Positions 19,408-31,592 of a DNA stretch of 64,000 nucleotides are shown piece by piece. Under the pieces are notes generated by a model. That model ran no database searches. It was not told the DNA's origin and saw only the letters and a program-made list of their open reading frames with translations. The DNA comes from Purpureocillium takamizusanense (Eukaryota; Ascomycota; Sordariomycetes; Hypocreales; Ophiocordycipitaceae), in contig NC_063080.1 of NCBI RefSeq assembly GCF_022605165.1, positions 434,001-498,000 on the forward strand. Direction: 5' to 3'. Both the position numbers and the translations under genes were made by a program. The first letter of the stretch is position 1. The number at the start of each line of letters is the position of its first letter.

Positions 19408-21973
19408 TTCTTTTTTAAAGCAAAATTTCCTTCATCATTTAAGTCATCATCGTGTTCTTTTTGCGTACATGTACGCCTTTTCCGTGGATTCTCTGCACTG
19501 AAATTTTGTCATCGCCATCGCTCGTGTGCAGCGTGGCGCTTCGAGGGATGGGTAACGCCTCTGCAAAGACCGCCCTATTAACTACAACTCCACTCATTTA
19601 AGGTCATGGTATGCCCGGAGAAACCGAGTGTTTGTTTTCCCACTCACTTCAGAACGCTAGTCAATGACAGGACTTAATTATCGTACGTACAGACTGCAAC
19701 AAAGGCCAATAGTGCTGTAGGGTAACGTAGGAATTGAACACAGGCCTCGCTGATGTGCCGGCCGGACACGGCCGCCTCGCTCGTGTTACTGGCATCAAGA
19801 TTTGGACATCGCAGCGACAGAATCTGGAAGACGCTACGAGAGAACAGGGCCGCCTAGTTGCGGGGCAAAACCTCCCGAAGTAAATGATCGGCATCTTAAT
19901 CGCCGAAGTTCTCAAGATGTCAATGACTCGGCATCTAGAGTCATGAGCGGCCGAAGGGGTCGGCTCAAAGGGGCTCATAAGCCGGCAAAGCCAGGACGAG
20001 CATTGCCGTTGGATGCCCTGGGTGTCGGTACCCGCGTTGCATCCGCTTGTTGGCGGCCCGCTGCGCAAGGCACTGGGCCGCGCCGGTGTCAACTGGTCGA
20101 ATTTCAAGTGGGGGGGGGGGGGGGGGGTTCTTCAATTGTGGAGGACAATGGATGTCTCGGTGCCAACTTCCAAGTTCAGCCGCCGTCGTGTTCAGGGGCT
20201 CAGTTGTTGTCTCGAACGAACCAAACTCTGGGGTATTGAACTGAGCCGCACCGCCGTGAGCTATTGCTGCAACCCCCCCGCGGGAAAAACGCGGCGAGAC
20301 CTGCATGTTGAATCCGAAGAGGGTGTCCACGTCGGCCGAGTCACCGAGGGCATGTGAGTGAGGGGAACCCTTGGTTGCCTGACTTGAGCGCGACAGGTTC
20401 CATTTCGTGAGACACCAGATGACATTGGATGTGGACAAAGACAGGCGCAACCACCATTCATCACCCCTGCATCCTGGCTCTCCTCCACTGGCCCACAGTG
20501 GGCTCGGCGGACCGCGGCATGCTATCGCGCGCGGTTCAAAGGGAATGAACGGTCCGTTGTATGTAACTTCTGTCACGCTCGCGTGCTTTGAAAGGTTCGC
20601 GCACTACTCTGGATTGTGCGCCGTTCAGTCGGTTGTTTGACGGTATGCTTTGCGGTGAGCAGTTCAGGCCTGTGCGAAGGTTTGCTTGCTCTCGCGGCGG
20701 CCCGTCAAACCCAGCGCGGGGTGGGTTGGGTGTTGCCCATCGTGGCGGCAACCTTCAATGGCCCCCCTGAATGACACATGGAAGCCACGCGATGTTGTTG
20801 CAGAACAGTGGTGGGAGGCGGTCTCGTAAACGGCCTCTTCGGTGGACCAAAACCCGTCACTCTCCGAGCTGATGCTGAGAAAACAGGGGAAAGGTGGCGC
20901 ACGCTGCCAGCGACTGTGTTGTATCCCGCCGTCCCGCGTCTGAAGCATCTGCCACACCCTGTTTTCGTGCAGATCCTTGCGGGAAAGGAGAGGGGGAGGG
21001 GGGTTCTCGGCCGTGTCGACGCTCGCACCCGACAGAATGGTTCGGCATCACATGCCTCTCGTTCCGCACCCGGCTCTGGGTGGTGTTGCCTTTGCACAAG
21101 GGCTTGTTATATTATCCTACCACTGCGGACTGCTCGCGACGACGATGTTTCCTAAGATTAGACCTCACCTTTGCAATAGCTAGTCGAACGGCTTGTCCTA
21201 GAAGTTGAAGTGGGATCTTCCCTCTGGGCCTTCCATGGAGGCGGGAACGGCTCGCCAGCGTGTGTCGGCCGAAGCCAAGATACCCACAGCTGTCTGTGCC
21301 GTGCAGTAGCTCGTACGAGATGGGGCACACCAGGATTCGCGATTTCGACAGCACCCACATCCCGTCTCCCAAGGAGGGAAATTGAGGCTTGGGAGGCTTG
21401 AAAGCTGTTGACACATTTGGGCAACACCATGGGAGAAACTTGGACGAGACGTGCCGCAATCCCTGACTCGGCCAGGGGGTTGGATCGGCCATCGGTATCA
21501 AGCACTCGATTCAACCGTGGCTGATTGCAAGACTTGATGCCAAGAGTAGCTTGGTGGCCCCCTCTGTGTGTTACCAAAAGTGCGATCGTGGGAGATGTTC
21601 AATTCATCCGCTTGGCCGGCCGTTCCTAGCAGGGGGCCCGAAGGTCTTGCCGTAACAGCCGCTGCTCGCATAGCGCCACCACGCGAGCCAGCCATGACGG
21701 CGAACGAGAATCTGGTGTGGTAGCTGTGGACGGCATCTTGATATCCCCACAACTTCACGTGCCCATATGTAAACAACGAGCCCCCACGATGTATCTCCCC
21801 GTCCCCGGACAGCTTTCTTCTGTTTTCGGTTCGTCGGTCCCCTTTCAGGTTTCTGCACCGCAGGCGGGACAGGGAGCCCGAAATCCTGCCTCCCGTTCCT
21901 GGATGCCTGTCGCCGCCGCTTATTGCCAACTCTTCCGGCCTTGCTCCAGAGGCCTTTGAGCCTCGCTGTAACA
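19408..21973. other. Intergenic region with a homopolymer run
   Basis: No gene supported. Long overlapping frames on both strands between 19.9 and 22.1 kb (up to 225 codons) are Arg/Pro/Gly-rich, mutually overlapping and without motifs, as expected of GC-rich non-coding DNA. The right end holds the promoter of the receptor gene at 21974. Confidence 0.45.
20110..20127 (+). repeat. Homopolymer run of 18 G
   Basis: Eighteen consecutive G residues, the longest homopolymer I noticed in the window. It could form G-quadruplex structures, or its length could be a sequencing or assembly artefact. It lies far from any supported gene. Confidence 0.9.
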
Positions 21974-23492
21974 ATGCGACTCTGGGCCCGTTTGGTGCTC
22001 CTGGTTGCTCTCTTGCCGGTGCTATGCTCTGGACAGCAGGATGCCGCGGACAAGCCCCTAACGAGTCCTTCTGAGGTTTTGTTAAAGATCCCAAAATGCG
22101 CTGTGAGTCTATCAAGCCAAAGTCGTGATCTGTGGTGTGAGTCGGCCACTGACAGAGTCTGTCGTGGCACAGCAAGCGTGCTTAACCACTACCGTTTCCA
22201 AGTCGTCATGTTCGCTCGATGACATGAAATGCATTTGCGACAGTACGACCATCGAAGACGAGGCAAGCAAATGCATCCTATCATCATGCCCGCTCCCACT
22301 GGCACTCGGTATGTACGCAGCTGCACTTCGCCTTTTACTATCTTTGCCGCCCGGGACTCCGGCTGACTTGCATCCTCACAACGAAGCTGCCAAGAACATC
22401 ACGTCTTCCGCCTGCGACTACCCCATCCGCGATAAGTCGGGGCAATACAGTGCCATGTCCATTTCACTTGGAGCCATCACGGTCCTGTTGGTGTTGATAC
22501 GCGTCGCGTTCAAAATCTTCTTCAGCACATCACAAACACTCGGCCCCGACGACAAGGTCATCCTCGGGACACTGGCGCTCCGCATATCGTGCACCGTCAT
22601 CAACGTCCAAGGTCTTGCTGCCCACGGATTGGGCAAGGATGTTTGGACCATGGATCCATCGGAGCTGACGACATTTGTCAAATTTCTTTACGTCATGGAA
22701 ATCCTCTACCTAGCTGAGCTTTCTCTGATCAAGCTCAGCTTATCGCTCTTCTACCTGTTCATATTTCCGGGAGCCATAATCCGACGGCTGCTATGGGGCA
22801 CGGCTATCTTTAACGTGCTTTTCGGCATAGCCTTCGTCGTGACCGCCATTTTCCAGTGTAGTCCGATAAGCTACTATTGGACCCAATACGTGGAGCACGT
22901 TGGAGGCCACTGCGTGAACATCAACGTGTTCGGCTGGGCCAACGCGGCAGTAAGCGTTGCTGTTGATATATGGCTGATTGCACTACCTCTTAGCCAAGTA
23001 CGTGCTCTTAACCTGCATTGGAAGAAGAAGCTTGGTGTCATTGTCATGTTTCTCACAGGAGCATTGTAAGCTGCCGCAATTGTCACTTGAGACACAAGTA
23101 CTAATACTGAATGGGACAGTGTCACCATCGTTTCGATCCTGCGCCTTCGTTCGCTCATCTCCTTTGCCAACTCGAGCAATCCGACTTGGGATCAGTGGAA
23201 CATAGCGTACTGGTCCACTATTGAGGTCAATGTCGGGATGATTTGCACGTGTCTGCCTACCTTGCGGCTTATCCTCCTGCGCGTATTCCCGCAGATTGGA
23301 TCGGGAACCAGGAGTGGAAGATCTTATGGGGTTCAGTCCCAATCGCATACCAACGCCAGCAGAAGGCAATCGAACAAGGAGCAGCATCAGCTATCGGATA
23401 TGGAAGCTAATAAAGGACATCCATGGCAAAGAATTGGTCAGTGGCGGGATAAAGCGAGGAAACAGTTCAGGCGCAAGGAAATCGCTAACTGA
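21974..23492 (+). CDS. CFEM-domain PTH11-type G-protein-coupled receptor
   Basis: Four exons (21974-22102, 22158-22308, 22387-23065, 23120-23492) close in frame to 443 residues. Residues 1-20 are a signal peptide. A CFEM-type extracellular Cys pattern follows: KCA at 41-43, then CL, SSC, the DDMKCICD core, and KCILSSC. Seven hydrophobic segments run from about residue 115, beginning MSISLGAITVLLVLIRVAFK. They include the typical SLSLFYLFIF, FQCSPISYYW and INVFGWANAAVSVAVDIWLIALP blocks, and end with TIEVNVGMICTCLPTLRLILLR. The last 90 residues are a polar cytoplasmic tail. PTH11-like receptors act in surface and host sensing upstream of G-protein/cAMP signalling in plant and insect pathogens. 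The first acceptor is CAGAG/TCT, chosen over CAG/AG because it keeps the CFEM frame. It stands alone, 0.7 kb from the convergent subtilase. Confidence 0.88.
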
Positions 23493-24196
23493 TAGTAACA
23501 GATACAGAGTAATTATCGTAGTCGAATGTGATAGTTTGGGATAAGTTAGGCTAAGAGACTGTCTGTCGTTGTGTGCTGCCGAAGCCATCGCCACCCACCG
23601 GTGAATCTCAACTTCGTCTCTTGATGATATCGAAACAACACTATGCCCTGTAAATGATGTAGCTAACGGAACTGGAAGCGGGTAACATCCCAAAGTTAGG
23701 GCGACGATAAAACAAAATCATAATGCCGGTCTGACTGATATACGATAGGTGGCCATTGGGATGTAGAAGCGGTGTGCGGATGACCACATCGTCACTTGCA
23801 GCATCAAGAAAGGGAGAGGTAGCGGAATAGGTTCCTGGTTTAGGCGTACAGACATTGTTTTTACTGCCTAGAGTCAAATGAGCGGGAGGATATGGGAAAT
23901 AGCTCTCCGATAATTGAAGACAGCTCCTGAAGCGTCTTTGGTTGTCGAGCAGTGGAGTGGCCAGAAGCGCCTAACAAGGAAGGCAATCACTACTTGATAA
24001 GTCAAGGCAACAAGCATTACCTACGAGCGTAATCGCGGGAAATCCTCGACTATATTTCCATATCCCGACCAGCTGTTACCTGGACTGTACTTCGTGATCA
24101 CGGTGCGCCCTGCCTTGAACTCTGGGCAAATTGAACGCTGCCATCCACCTCAACGGCGTTGTCCATGCAGAGACTATGAAAAGCGTCTCTCCAGCG
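23493..24196. other. Intergenic region between convergent genes
   Basis: The receptor and subtilase genes converge here, so it should hold both 3' UTRs and terminators. No gene, repeat or clear polyadenylation signal was identified. Confidence 0.5.
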
Positions 24197-26992
24197 CTAT
24201 TTTCTGTACTTGATGTAAAAGGGAGCCGTCTCCTCCATGTCCCAATCTTGCAACTTGGTTGGGTCGCCAAAAATCCGTAGTGCTCGTATCACAAACTTGT
24301 ATTTCCCGGGGGGGATGTATACGCCACTGTCAAGGAGACCCGCCCAACGAACACAGAAACCCTCGCCTGATACAAGACGAAGGGGAAACTGGTCCGGTTG
24401 GCCGACTGTCTTGAACTTGCCACTGCCGAGAGGGTCGTTCATGGTAAGGTTCTTCGGCGGGCAAGTCGTCAATGGGACAATATCACACCTGAGCGTACGA
24501 GTGCCCATCGCAAGCTGTATCGCTGGACAGATGAGTGAGTCTGTATCGTTTGCCGTTCCCGGGTTGGGAAGAGTAAATGTGGTGTTAGGAGGGGCGAACA
24601 CGAAATCATTTTTCGGATTCAACCCAGTCGAATGCCAAGCAAATACTCGGGTGGCGTTCAAGATTCTGGCGTCGTGCAACGAGCCTGACAGACCCTGATA
24701 TGGCAGAGACAAAGATGCTCCATCAGTGCCATTGATGGCGACGTAGCCGGACCAATAGGGGAGACGTTTATCGTCAAGACCTTGTGGTGGTTTGGCCGAT
24801 ACTGTAATGACTTTGCGATGGCCTGGCGGCAGGGTCACAGCCTGGTCCGAGAAGTGAAGGGTGGCGGAAGTCTCAACTATTTCATTGAAGCCACCGGGGG
24901 ACCACATGCTGTCTTTGACATGGGTGTACATTGATACCGTGGGAACGTGAGAGATGTTGTATCTAATTTCCGTATCACCCTTGTTAGACAAAACAAAAGA
25001 CAGCGACTCCGGCCGGTTATCCGTGTCATTGAAGGACAGGCCTGACGGTTGAAGGAGCGTTGTCGCGAAAGCTGCGTCGTAGGCCTGGATGAAGCCAGCG
25101 CCCTGTTGTGCCACGGGTGCGAGAAACTTGAAAAACTGCCTGCCAGGATTCCAGAGCTGCGGCTTCGCTGTGGCTGAAAGGAGGTTATGTAGAAGTACCG
25201 TGTCGAATGTACCGCGAACCTGGCCAATAAGTGCAACGCAGGCCGCCGCCAGTGGCGTGGCCATAGATGTTCCAGTTTCGATTGCAAACTTATTGCTAAG
25301 CCATGTCGAGATAATAAACCCACCTGGCGCTCCGAAATGTGGCGTCATGTCCATCTGCCAGGTAGGTCCCCAGGAGGTTATAACATCGGCAGCTCCAGCG
25401 GATTCTGAGTTCTCGTCCTCAAGGTAGACTGCGGATGTTTCGGAAGGTGGTTTCATATGGAGAGTAACATTATGCCCGGCTTGGAGAGCATTGAGAAAAA
25501 TCCTAGTGGTGTTTCTACTGACCCACCCACCAGCTAGGATTCCGTTTTCATTGCCGCCAGACTCAAGCCATACGGGAAGGGCACCTGGCCCGTATAATCC
25601 CATGAGAACATAGACACCGCCTTTTGCATGGACGTTGCGGAGAACTTGGTTTAGCGAGCATTCGTCGTGTGTTGAGTTCTTCCGGATGAAGACGATGTAC
25701 TTGCTCAAGTCGGGAGTGTCCGGGGGGAGTGGATCGCAAGCGAGATCATCGATAGTTCCATTCCTGAGAGTTGTCGCATAAAGAGGCATCGTCATGTTCC
25801 ACAACGCCGTATCTTTGGCATTCCCACTGGGAATATAAGCAAATTCCTGCGAGTTTGTACCGTCGATGCTGAAGCCAGATGTGTGTGCAAAGTAGGGGAA
25901 GACGGAATTATCCGACATCGCAATACTCATGACGTTTTTGGCATCAGCCGCCTCTTCCGGAAAGAAAAGGCCACTCCCGCCGTCATTTCCGGCTGCCATA
26001 GTGCAGGGCACGCCATGTGCGGCAATGCGAGATGCAACCACGGACCACGGTGACTCTGACCATCCTCCAGGGCCGCCCAACGAGGCAGTGATGATGTCAG
26101 CGCCATCCTCAAACGCTGCATTGAAACCAGCGATTACGACGTCTTCGCCGATCTCTGAACCGCAACCTTGTATTTTGTATATGCCAAATGTTGCATCGTA
26201 GGCCGCACCGACGACTCCAAAAGAATTTGTTCCAGGCTGCGCGGCGAGAATTCCTGCCACGTGGGTTCCGTGACCCACACAGTCCATGGGGTCGTCATCA
26301 GGGTGAGGAGTGTTGAAGCCGTTGTAGTCATCGCCAGTCAAGTCATAGCCGAATGAGAAGAGGCAACCTTTGCCGAAGCATCCACCCAACGACTCGTGCT
26401 TGTAATCAACCTATTCTTGTTAGTCCACTCACAAAACCACAAGACTGGCAGCTACCTACACCACTATCAACAATGGCAATCTTCACCCCCTTTCCGGTAT
26501 ACCCTTTGGCGTGCAGCTTGTCGACTTGTGTCATGACGTGTGTTGAGAAAGTATCGGGGGCTGTAGAGTTGCCCCGACGATCAAGTTTGCCAACGCCCTT
26601 GGCCGAAATTGATCCAGGGGGGTGCTCAAGTTTCGGTGCGGAAAAAATCTGGATTGGCCACGAATTCTTCACACTAGCAATAGATGCCAGCTTGATTTGG
26701 GTTTCATGAGCAGTTTCCGTATCGTGAAGTTGCACCGAGAGCCCTTTGAAAAGCTTATAGTTGTAGTGCATCCGAACGGAACCCAGTGAGCCAACATGGT
26801 CGATTAAAGCAGAAGAATCCTAAACTATTAGCTTGACACTAGAGACCATTGCACGGAGCAACATACATGGCCGTCTTCTAGCTCGAATATGTATGCACCG
26901 GGAAGAAATCGCTTGCCGGAAGGTTGGAAGTCTGGGGGCGCGGCCGACGACAGCGCCGCCAGGAACGGCGCGAATCGCCACCAGCGGACCAT
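24197..26992 (-). CDS. Secreted subtilisin-like serine protease, Vpr-like (S8A)
   Basis: Three exons (26992-26867, 26819-26460, 26410-24197) close in frame to 899 residues. Introns are 47 and 49 nt with GTATGT and GTAGGT donors. Residues 1-19 form a signal peptide. A propeptide domain follows (about 40-120), then the catalytic triad Asp160 (IAIVDSG, at the intron 2 boundary), His209 (GHGTHVAG) and Ser544 (GTSMATPLAA), with the oxyanion Asn304 in AAGNDGG. A protease-associated (PA) insertion lies between His and Ser, around residues 365-480. After the protease domain comes a long beta-rich region of the fungal Fn3-like/DUF1034 type (LSFVLSNKGDTEIRYNIS). Many NxT/NxS sites suggest glycosylation. 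Length and layout match fungal minor extracellular protease Vpr homologues, expected to break down host or environmental proteins. A TATAAG lies about 120 nt upstream of the ATG. Confidence 0.92.
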
Positions 26993-28907
26993 GGTTCAAA
27001 GCCGCGATGGATTCAACTGCACAACTACAGGGGAGAAGACGATGCTTGTTGCTCTGGTGCGGTATTGCCCTAGTAGCATAGCTGAAACCACATGGGACGC
27101 TGTTATACTTATAAGTTCTGCTGTGTCGGCCGTGATCGGCTGAGCTTGAGGACTCCCGATAGCGGCATGAGACTCTGAACACAGGTCTGATTGCTCGGTC
27201 ATGCCGCATTGGCGCTCGCTTGTACTCCGGCATTCCGACGAGCTGCCATATTGAGCAGGTCTGTTGGTCTGATGCTCGTTGGGTGTCGTGGTCACGTTTT
27301 TGGCTCTATACACTAGCGAATGGACTTGCAAGGGGAATATCACCTTCTTCCAATCCGATCCCAGGCGTGAGAGAGCTCTTACAAAAAGTACTCAGTCTAT
27401 ACGCACCTCCATGCAGCCATGCGTTCCCTGTTGGTCGGTAACATGCAGAGAGGGTGCCCGGCTCAAATCATGAGCGAGGGCTGGCATTGCGAACTGCTTA
27501 GTGTGACCAGCCACAGAACGTAGCCCTGGCAACTTCGAACCTCAGTAATTTGCTCTACCCATGTCAATGGATGTTGTTGGTACGTCCGGGTTGTAAGCGC
27601 AGCGAAGAACTACTAGTATCAGCCGACATCAGTGATCTGGCGCCGGCTTTTTGCGCCGCACAGACCGCGCGCGAGCCAGGGGCTTATTACTAGCATAGCA
27701 TGTGGATGAACCAGTATTCTTTTCACTAGGAACATGAGCTCCATTTGACACTCGCGTGCTCCTCGGTTGGCTTCCCGGGGTGATGATGCCTGTGCTCGAC
27801 GCTGTGCCACTTGTGTGCCAATCGTCGCTAAGATCGGCACTACCTGCGCTGGATGTTTCAATTCGGCACGAACATGGGCAACGCCACCTATGAACCACAC
27901 TGTACCTGCTCCTCACCGATTGATCAACTTGTTCAGTGCGTAAGGTGTGATTTTCAAGCTAACCAGGGCACAGACAGGCCTTTGCGAGACGGCTCATGTT
28001 GTTTGAGCACTACATGTAAACAGTGGCCTGTTAGGCTTGTCGACGAGTACATGCTATTACCGAAAACAGATCGTGCTCCGCAAAAACTACATGACCTTTG
28101 TGTAAAGTAATGATATTTATGCCAGTAGTGCCCTTCAGCCCCCCAAGCCATAAGAGGGCTTGTCCCACGCAACAGGACTGCCCAGCTTCCAGAAATGCCA
28201 CTTTCCGATGAACTTTTATGCTGACCACCTTACTGTCGCACAGCTGCTAGGCCCTAATCTGGCAGCTGCACCGGTGCTGGTGGCTGTCCTAGCTGCCATA
28301 GGGGCGTTCGTCGTTAGCTAAACTTCCGTTCCCGGCATGCCAGGTGGTTGGTATACTGGCCAACATGGATGCAGTGCCACTTGGGGGGGAGAGGGGGAAC
28401 CTTTGCATTCGCAAATGGGTTACTGGATTGGAGTCATAGTCGCGAGACCCATTACCGGATGGCCTACCAGAAAGGCCATCGGTACGTCATATCGGGGTAC
28501 GGTTTGGCGTTGGCCTGTTGTGGCGCTGATTTCCGTATTCCCCGATCACAGTGAGGGCGATTGTGTGGAGGGATATTCGACTGCAACTTTGCATCACGGT
28601 TATCCCAGGAAATGTTCGCAGCCTGATGCCGACAGGTAATTGGGAGGAAGAAGAGCTGTATAGGTGGCCGTGCGAGAGGGAGACCAGTGAAAGAGCCGGC
28701 CAACGGCGAGGCTAACCAACCAACCCACAACACTATATGCTAGCTAAAATACATGTCCGTGCTTTACAACGCGTGCTTCATGTTCAAAGCTGGCTGCGGG
28801 TTCTCTGGTGTCCCCTTGGGGGAACTGCTTGCACCACTGCCGGCCTGGACGCTCAGGACCTTATGTGATTAGCTTCCTGTTGCTGTGGGCATGACCCAAC
28901 GGAAGGC
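26993..28907. other. Intergenic region
   Basis: Left part: promoter of the subtilase, with a minus-strand TATAAG at 27109-27114. Right part: 3' side of the amidase gene. Scattered frames up to 137 codons lack motifs and overlap on both strands. I see nothing else in these 1.9 kb. Confidence 0.45.
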
Positions 28908-30835
28908 TTACTGGGAAAGCGCGTCTAGCACGCGCTGGGACATGGCCAGGACCTTCTCCTCCTCAAGGCGTCTGGCGACGAGCTGCAGGCTGATGGGCAG
29001 GCCGTCCAACAAGTCGACATCGACTGGTAGGAATGTCAACACCTCAATGGTCTCCAGTGGACGTAGTGACGGGAGCGGAACTCACATTCCTCGTTTACGG
29101 CCTTGCATGTGTCGCTGAGTGGCTCGTAGGAGCTGTCCAACCTGTCCGTATCCTTATCCACGTGATGGCCCGTGGCAAAGGAGACGGCGGAGTAGTCGAG
29201 GACATTGAACACGCCAGTATATGCGACTGTGGGATGACGATCAGCGGCCGTGCCATAGCTTCCTTGTCATGATAGACCGCTTACCATGCTTGAACGTCGT
29301 GGCCTTGACCGTGGGAAAGGGTATCGTCGGGCAAAGAATGGCGTCAATGCCCGCCCGATTCCACCGGTCGAGATATCGATTCTGGTACTCTGTCCGCTCC
29401 GCGTGGAGCTTCCACATCTCCCACGTGCCCAGCTCCGTCGCCTCCTCGTACGCCTGCATCTCCGGGCGAAACGGCTCCCCCGTGCGTCCCAGCTCATGCC
29501 TGATGGCCTTGCCACCATCGGCGACAAACATGCGCCCAAGAAGGTCGGCGCCCTGTTTCTGGTCGGACGGGTCCCAGTCGACGATGTCGTGCCCCGCGGC
29601 CCTGAGCTTGGCCACCGTGTCGCGCAGCGCGCGGGCGACGGGGGGCGTCGGCCGGACCATGCCGTCGTGCCACATGACGGCGATCGTGAGCTTCGGGGGC
29701 AGCTGCGCGGCGCGCCAGGCGAGCGGGACGCACTTGGCGTCGTAGAGCCACGGCTCGCAGTCCACGACCGTCTTGCTGTAGAGCTCCACGTCGGCGAGCG
29801 TCCGCGCCATGGGCCCGTTGACGGACGCGACGGCCTCTTGGCCGGGCATGCCGGAGCGGCAGTTGCGGACGGGGAAGCGGCCGAATGACGGGCGGATGGT
29901 GAAGATGCCCGTACAAGCGGCGGGGATGCGCAGCGAACCACCTGTTTTTTTTTTACAACACTGTTATTAGTTCGATGTCAAACATCGCCGTATGCAGGGG
30001 AGTGAGTAACAAGGGTGTTGTTCATTACCGATATCCGTGCCCACGCCGAGGGGGCTGCCCTTCATGACAATGAGCGCCGACTCCCCGCCCGAGCTGCCCC
30101 CGCTCGTCGTCCTGCGGTTCCGGGGGTTGAGCGTCCGGCCAAACACGTTGTTGACCGTCTCGGCGATCATCATGGCCGTGGGCACGTTGGTCTTGACGTA
30201 GAAGACGGCGCCGGCGCCCTCCTCGAGCAGCTTGGCCAGCGCGGCGTCGTCGTCGGCCGCGTCGCCGACGTGCGACGCGAAGCCCACGGTGGCGTCGAGC
30301 CCGCGCAGGTGGAAGTTGTCCTTGAGCGAGATGGGGAGCCCGTGCAGAGCGCCGACGGGCTGGCCGGTGCGGGCGAATTGCTCGTCGCGCTGCCGGGCCG
30401 TCGCGAGGGCGCGGTCGAAGCACGTCTCGGAGAGACAGTTTGTCTGCAGTGTGCGAGATCGGTCAGCGTTGGACGTCATGGTTACTCGACGACGGTTTCT
30501 GAGGGTCAGATCAACACAGGGCCGAAGGGGGAGGGACGTACGAGTTGGTGCGCCGCCGCAGCTCGCTTGCAAAACGCCCTCGTTACAGCCTCGGACGTGA
30601 GCTCTCCTGTACTCAGGCGGCGCACGAGGTCACCTGCCGTCTGCTCCGTGATCGCGAGCTCCTCGTCCGTGAACCACCCGGACGTCTCCGGCCAGCTCGT
30701 CACATCGTCCTGCGCCTCTGGCGGCAGCAGATCCGCCGGAATCCGCCATTCTTCCGGGATGGACGCCGCGAGGGCTCCTCGTTTCCTCGCGCCAATCTCC
30801 TCCCAATGGGGAGTCGTATCTGCGGACAGAGACAT
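28908..30835 (-). CDS. Amidase-signature enzyme, acetamidase-like
   Basis: Five exons (30835-30542, 30443-30029, 29941-29285, 29226-29086, 29023-28908) close in frame to 540 residues, the usual length of fungal acetamidases. The amidase-signature Ser-cisSer-Lys triad is complete: Lys139 in GLPISLKDNF, cis-Ser215 in TSGGSSGGES, and nucleophile Ser239 in GTDIGGSLRIPAA, split by intron 2. N-terminal TTDEELAITE-like text (WFTDEELAITEQTAGDLV) and C-terminal LLDGLPISLQLVARR are also family features. It should hydrolyse a small amide to the acid and ammonia in the cytosol. Fungal homologues (amdS type) let amides serve as nitrogen source. The neighbouring Zn2Cys6 gene is co-oriented 0.76 kb upstream and a Dal5-type permease lies beyond it, consistent with a nitrogen-acquisition group. 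Exact substrate unknown. Confidence 0.92.
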
Positions 30836-31592
30836 TATAGGCGATGTTCTCAGTGGAAAGATCGGCTATTGGCAAAAGCGACAGGCGACGCAGCTACTCG
30901 ACACTTGGATTTGTACGCTGGATGCACGGTCAACTGACGATGCCCGTGGACTTATACCTGCTATAAGCAACCCCTCAACTCCGTAGCTCGTCCCCCATGA
31001 ATAGCCGTCCCAAGGTCAGGTCTCTTGGAAAATGGGGAACGCTATAGGAAAAGACCGGTTATTCCCACGCGGCGGGGTTGATGGGGTGCTACCGTGTGGG
31101 ATGCATGTGCTGCGACATCGCACGAACCAGCAAGCCTCCGCGTCTAGTGTTACGACACGAGAAAGGGGGGGGCTCGGGTGTGACGGGAACGATGAGCGGG
31201 GGAAGAATCGATGATACGGACTGGGAATGCATTCATTCATCCATTCTTCGCTCCTCATTAATGTTCTGCTGTCCTGTTTATCCCGCCCAGCTCGGCAACA
31301 GAGTCCACGCCCAGCCCGCGCATTCTGGGGTTGCGGCGTAGCTCCCTTCCCCGCAGACTGGTAGATTGGTTTCCTTGTTAGGAAAGGGATCTGTTGGCGC
31401 CCTCTGAACAAGTTGGGGGCACACTGTGAGCAGTGAGGGGCGCCACTCGATAGCTTCACCTGCACGTAGACGAGATAGTAGCAGAGAGGAGACCACGACA
31501 ACTCCGCACCAGATGCGCAAAACACCCTTGTCATTATTCGTGTCCTATCGGTTGGGCAAAAATAGTACAGTTTCTACAGAAATCAGGGGACA
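30836..31592. other. Intergenic region, amidase promoter
   Basis: Upstream side of the amidase and 3' side of the Zn2Cys6 gene. One GATA-factor hexamer (AGATAG, 31473-31478) is present; one is expected by chance at this length. No gene seen. Confidence 0.45.

Noticed and set aside
19965..20576. A 203-codon minus-strand frame including the complement of the G18 run (a Pro run).
   Set aside because: No motif, low-complexity Pro stretch created by a homopolymer, and competing frames on the other strand.
21498..22175. A 225-codon minus-strand frame overlapping the first exons of the receptor gene.
   Set aside because: It is antisense to a well-supported gene, overlaps another long frame on the same strand and is rich in Arg/Gly/Pro with no motif; typical of GC-rich shadow frames.
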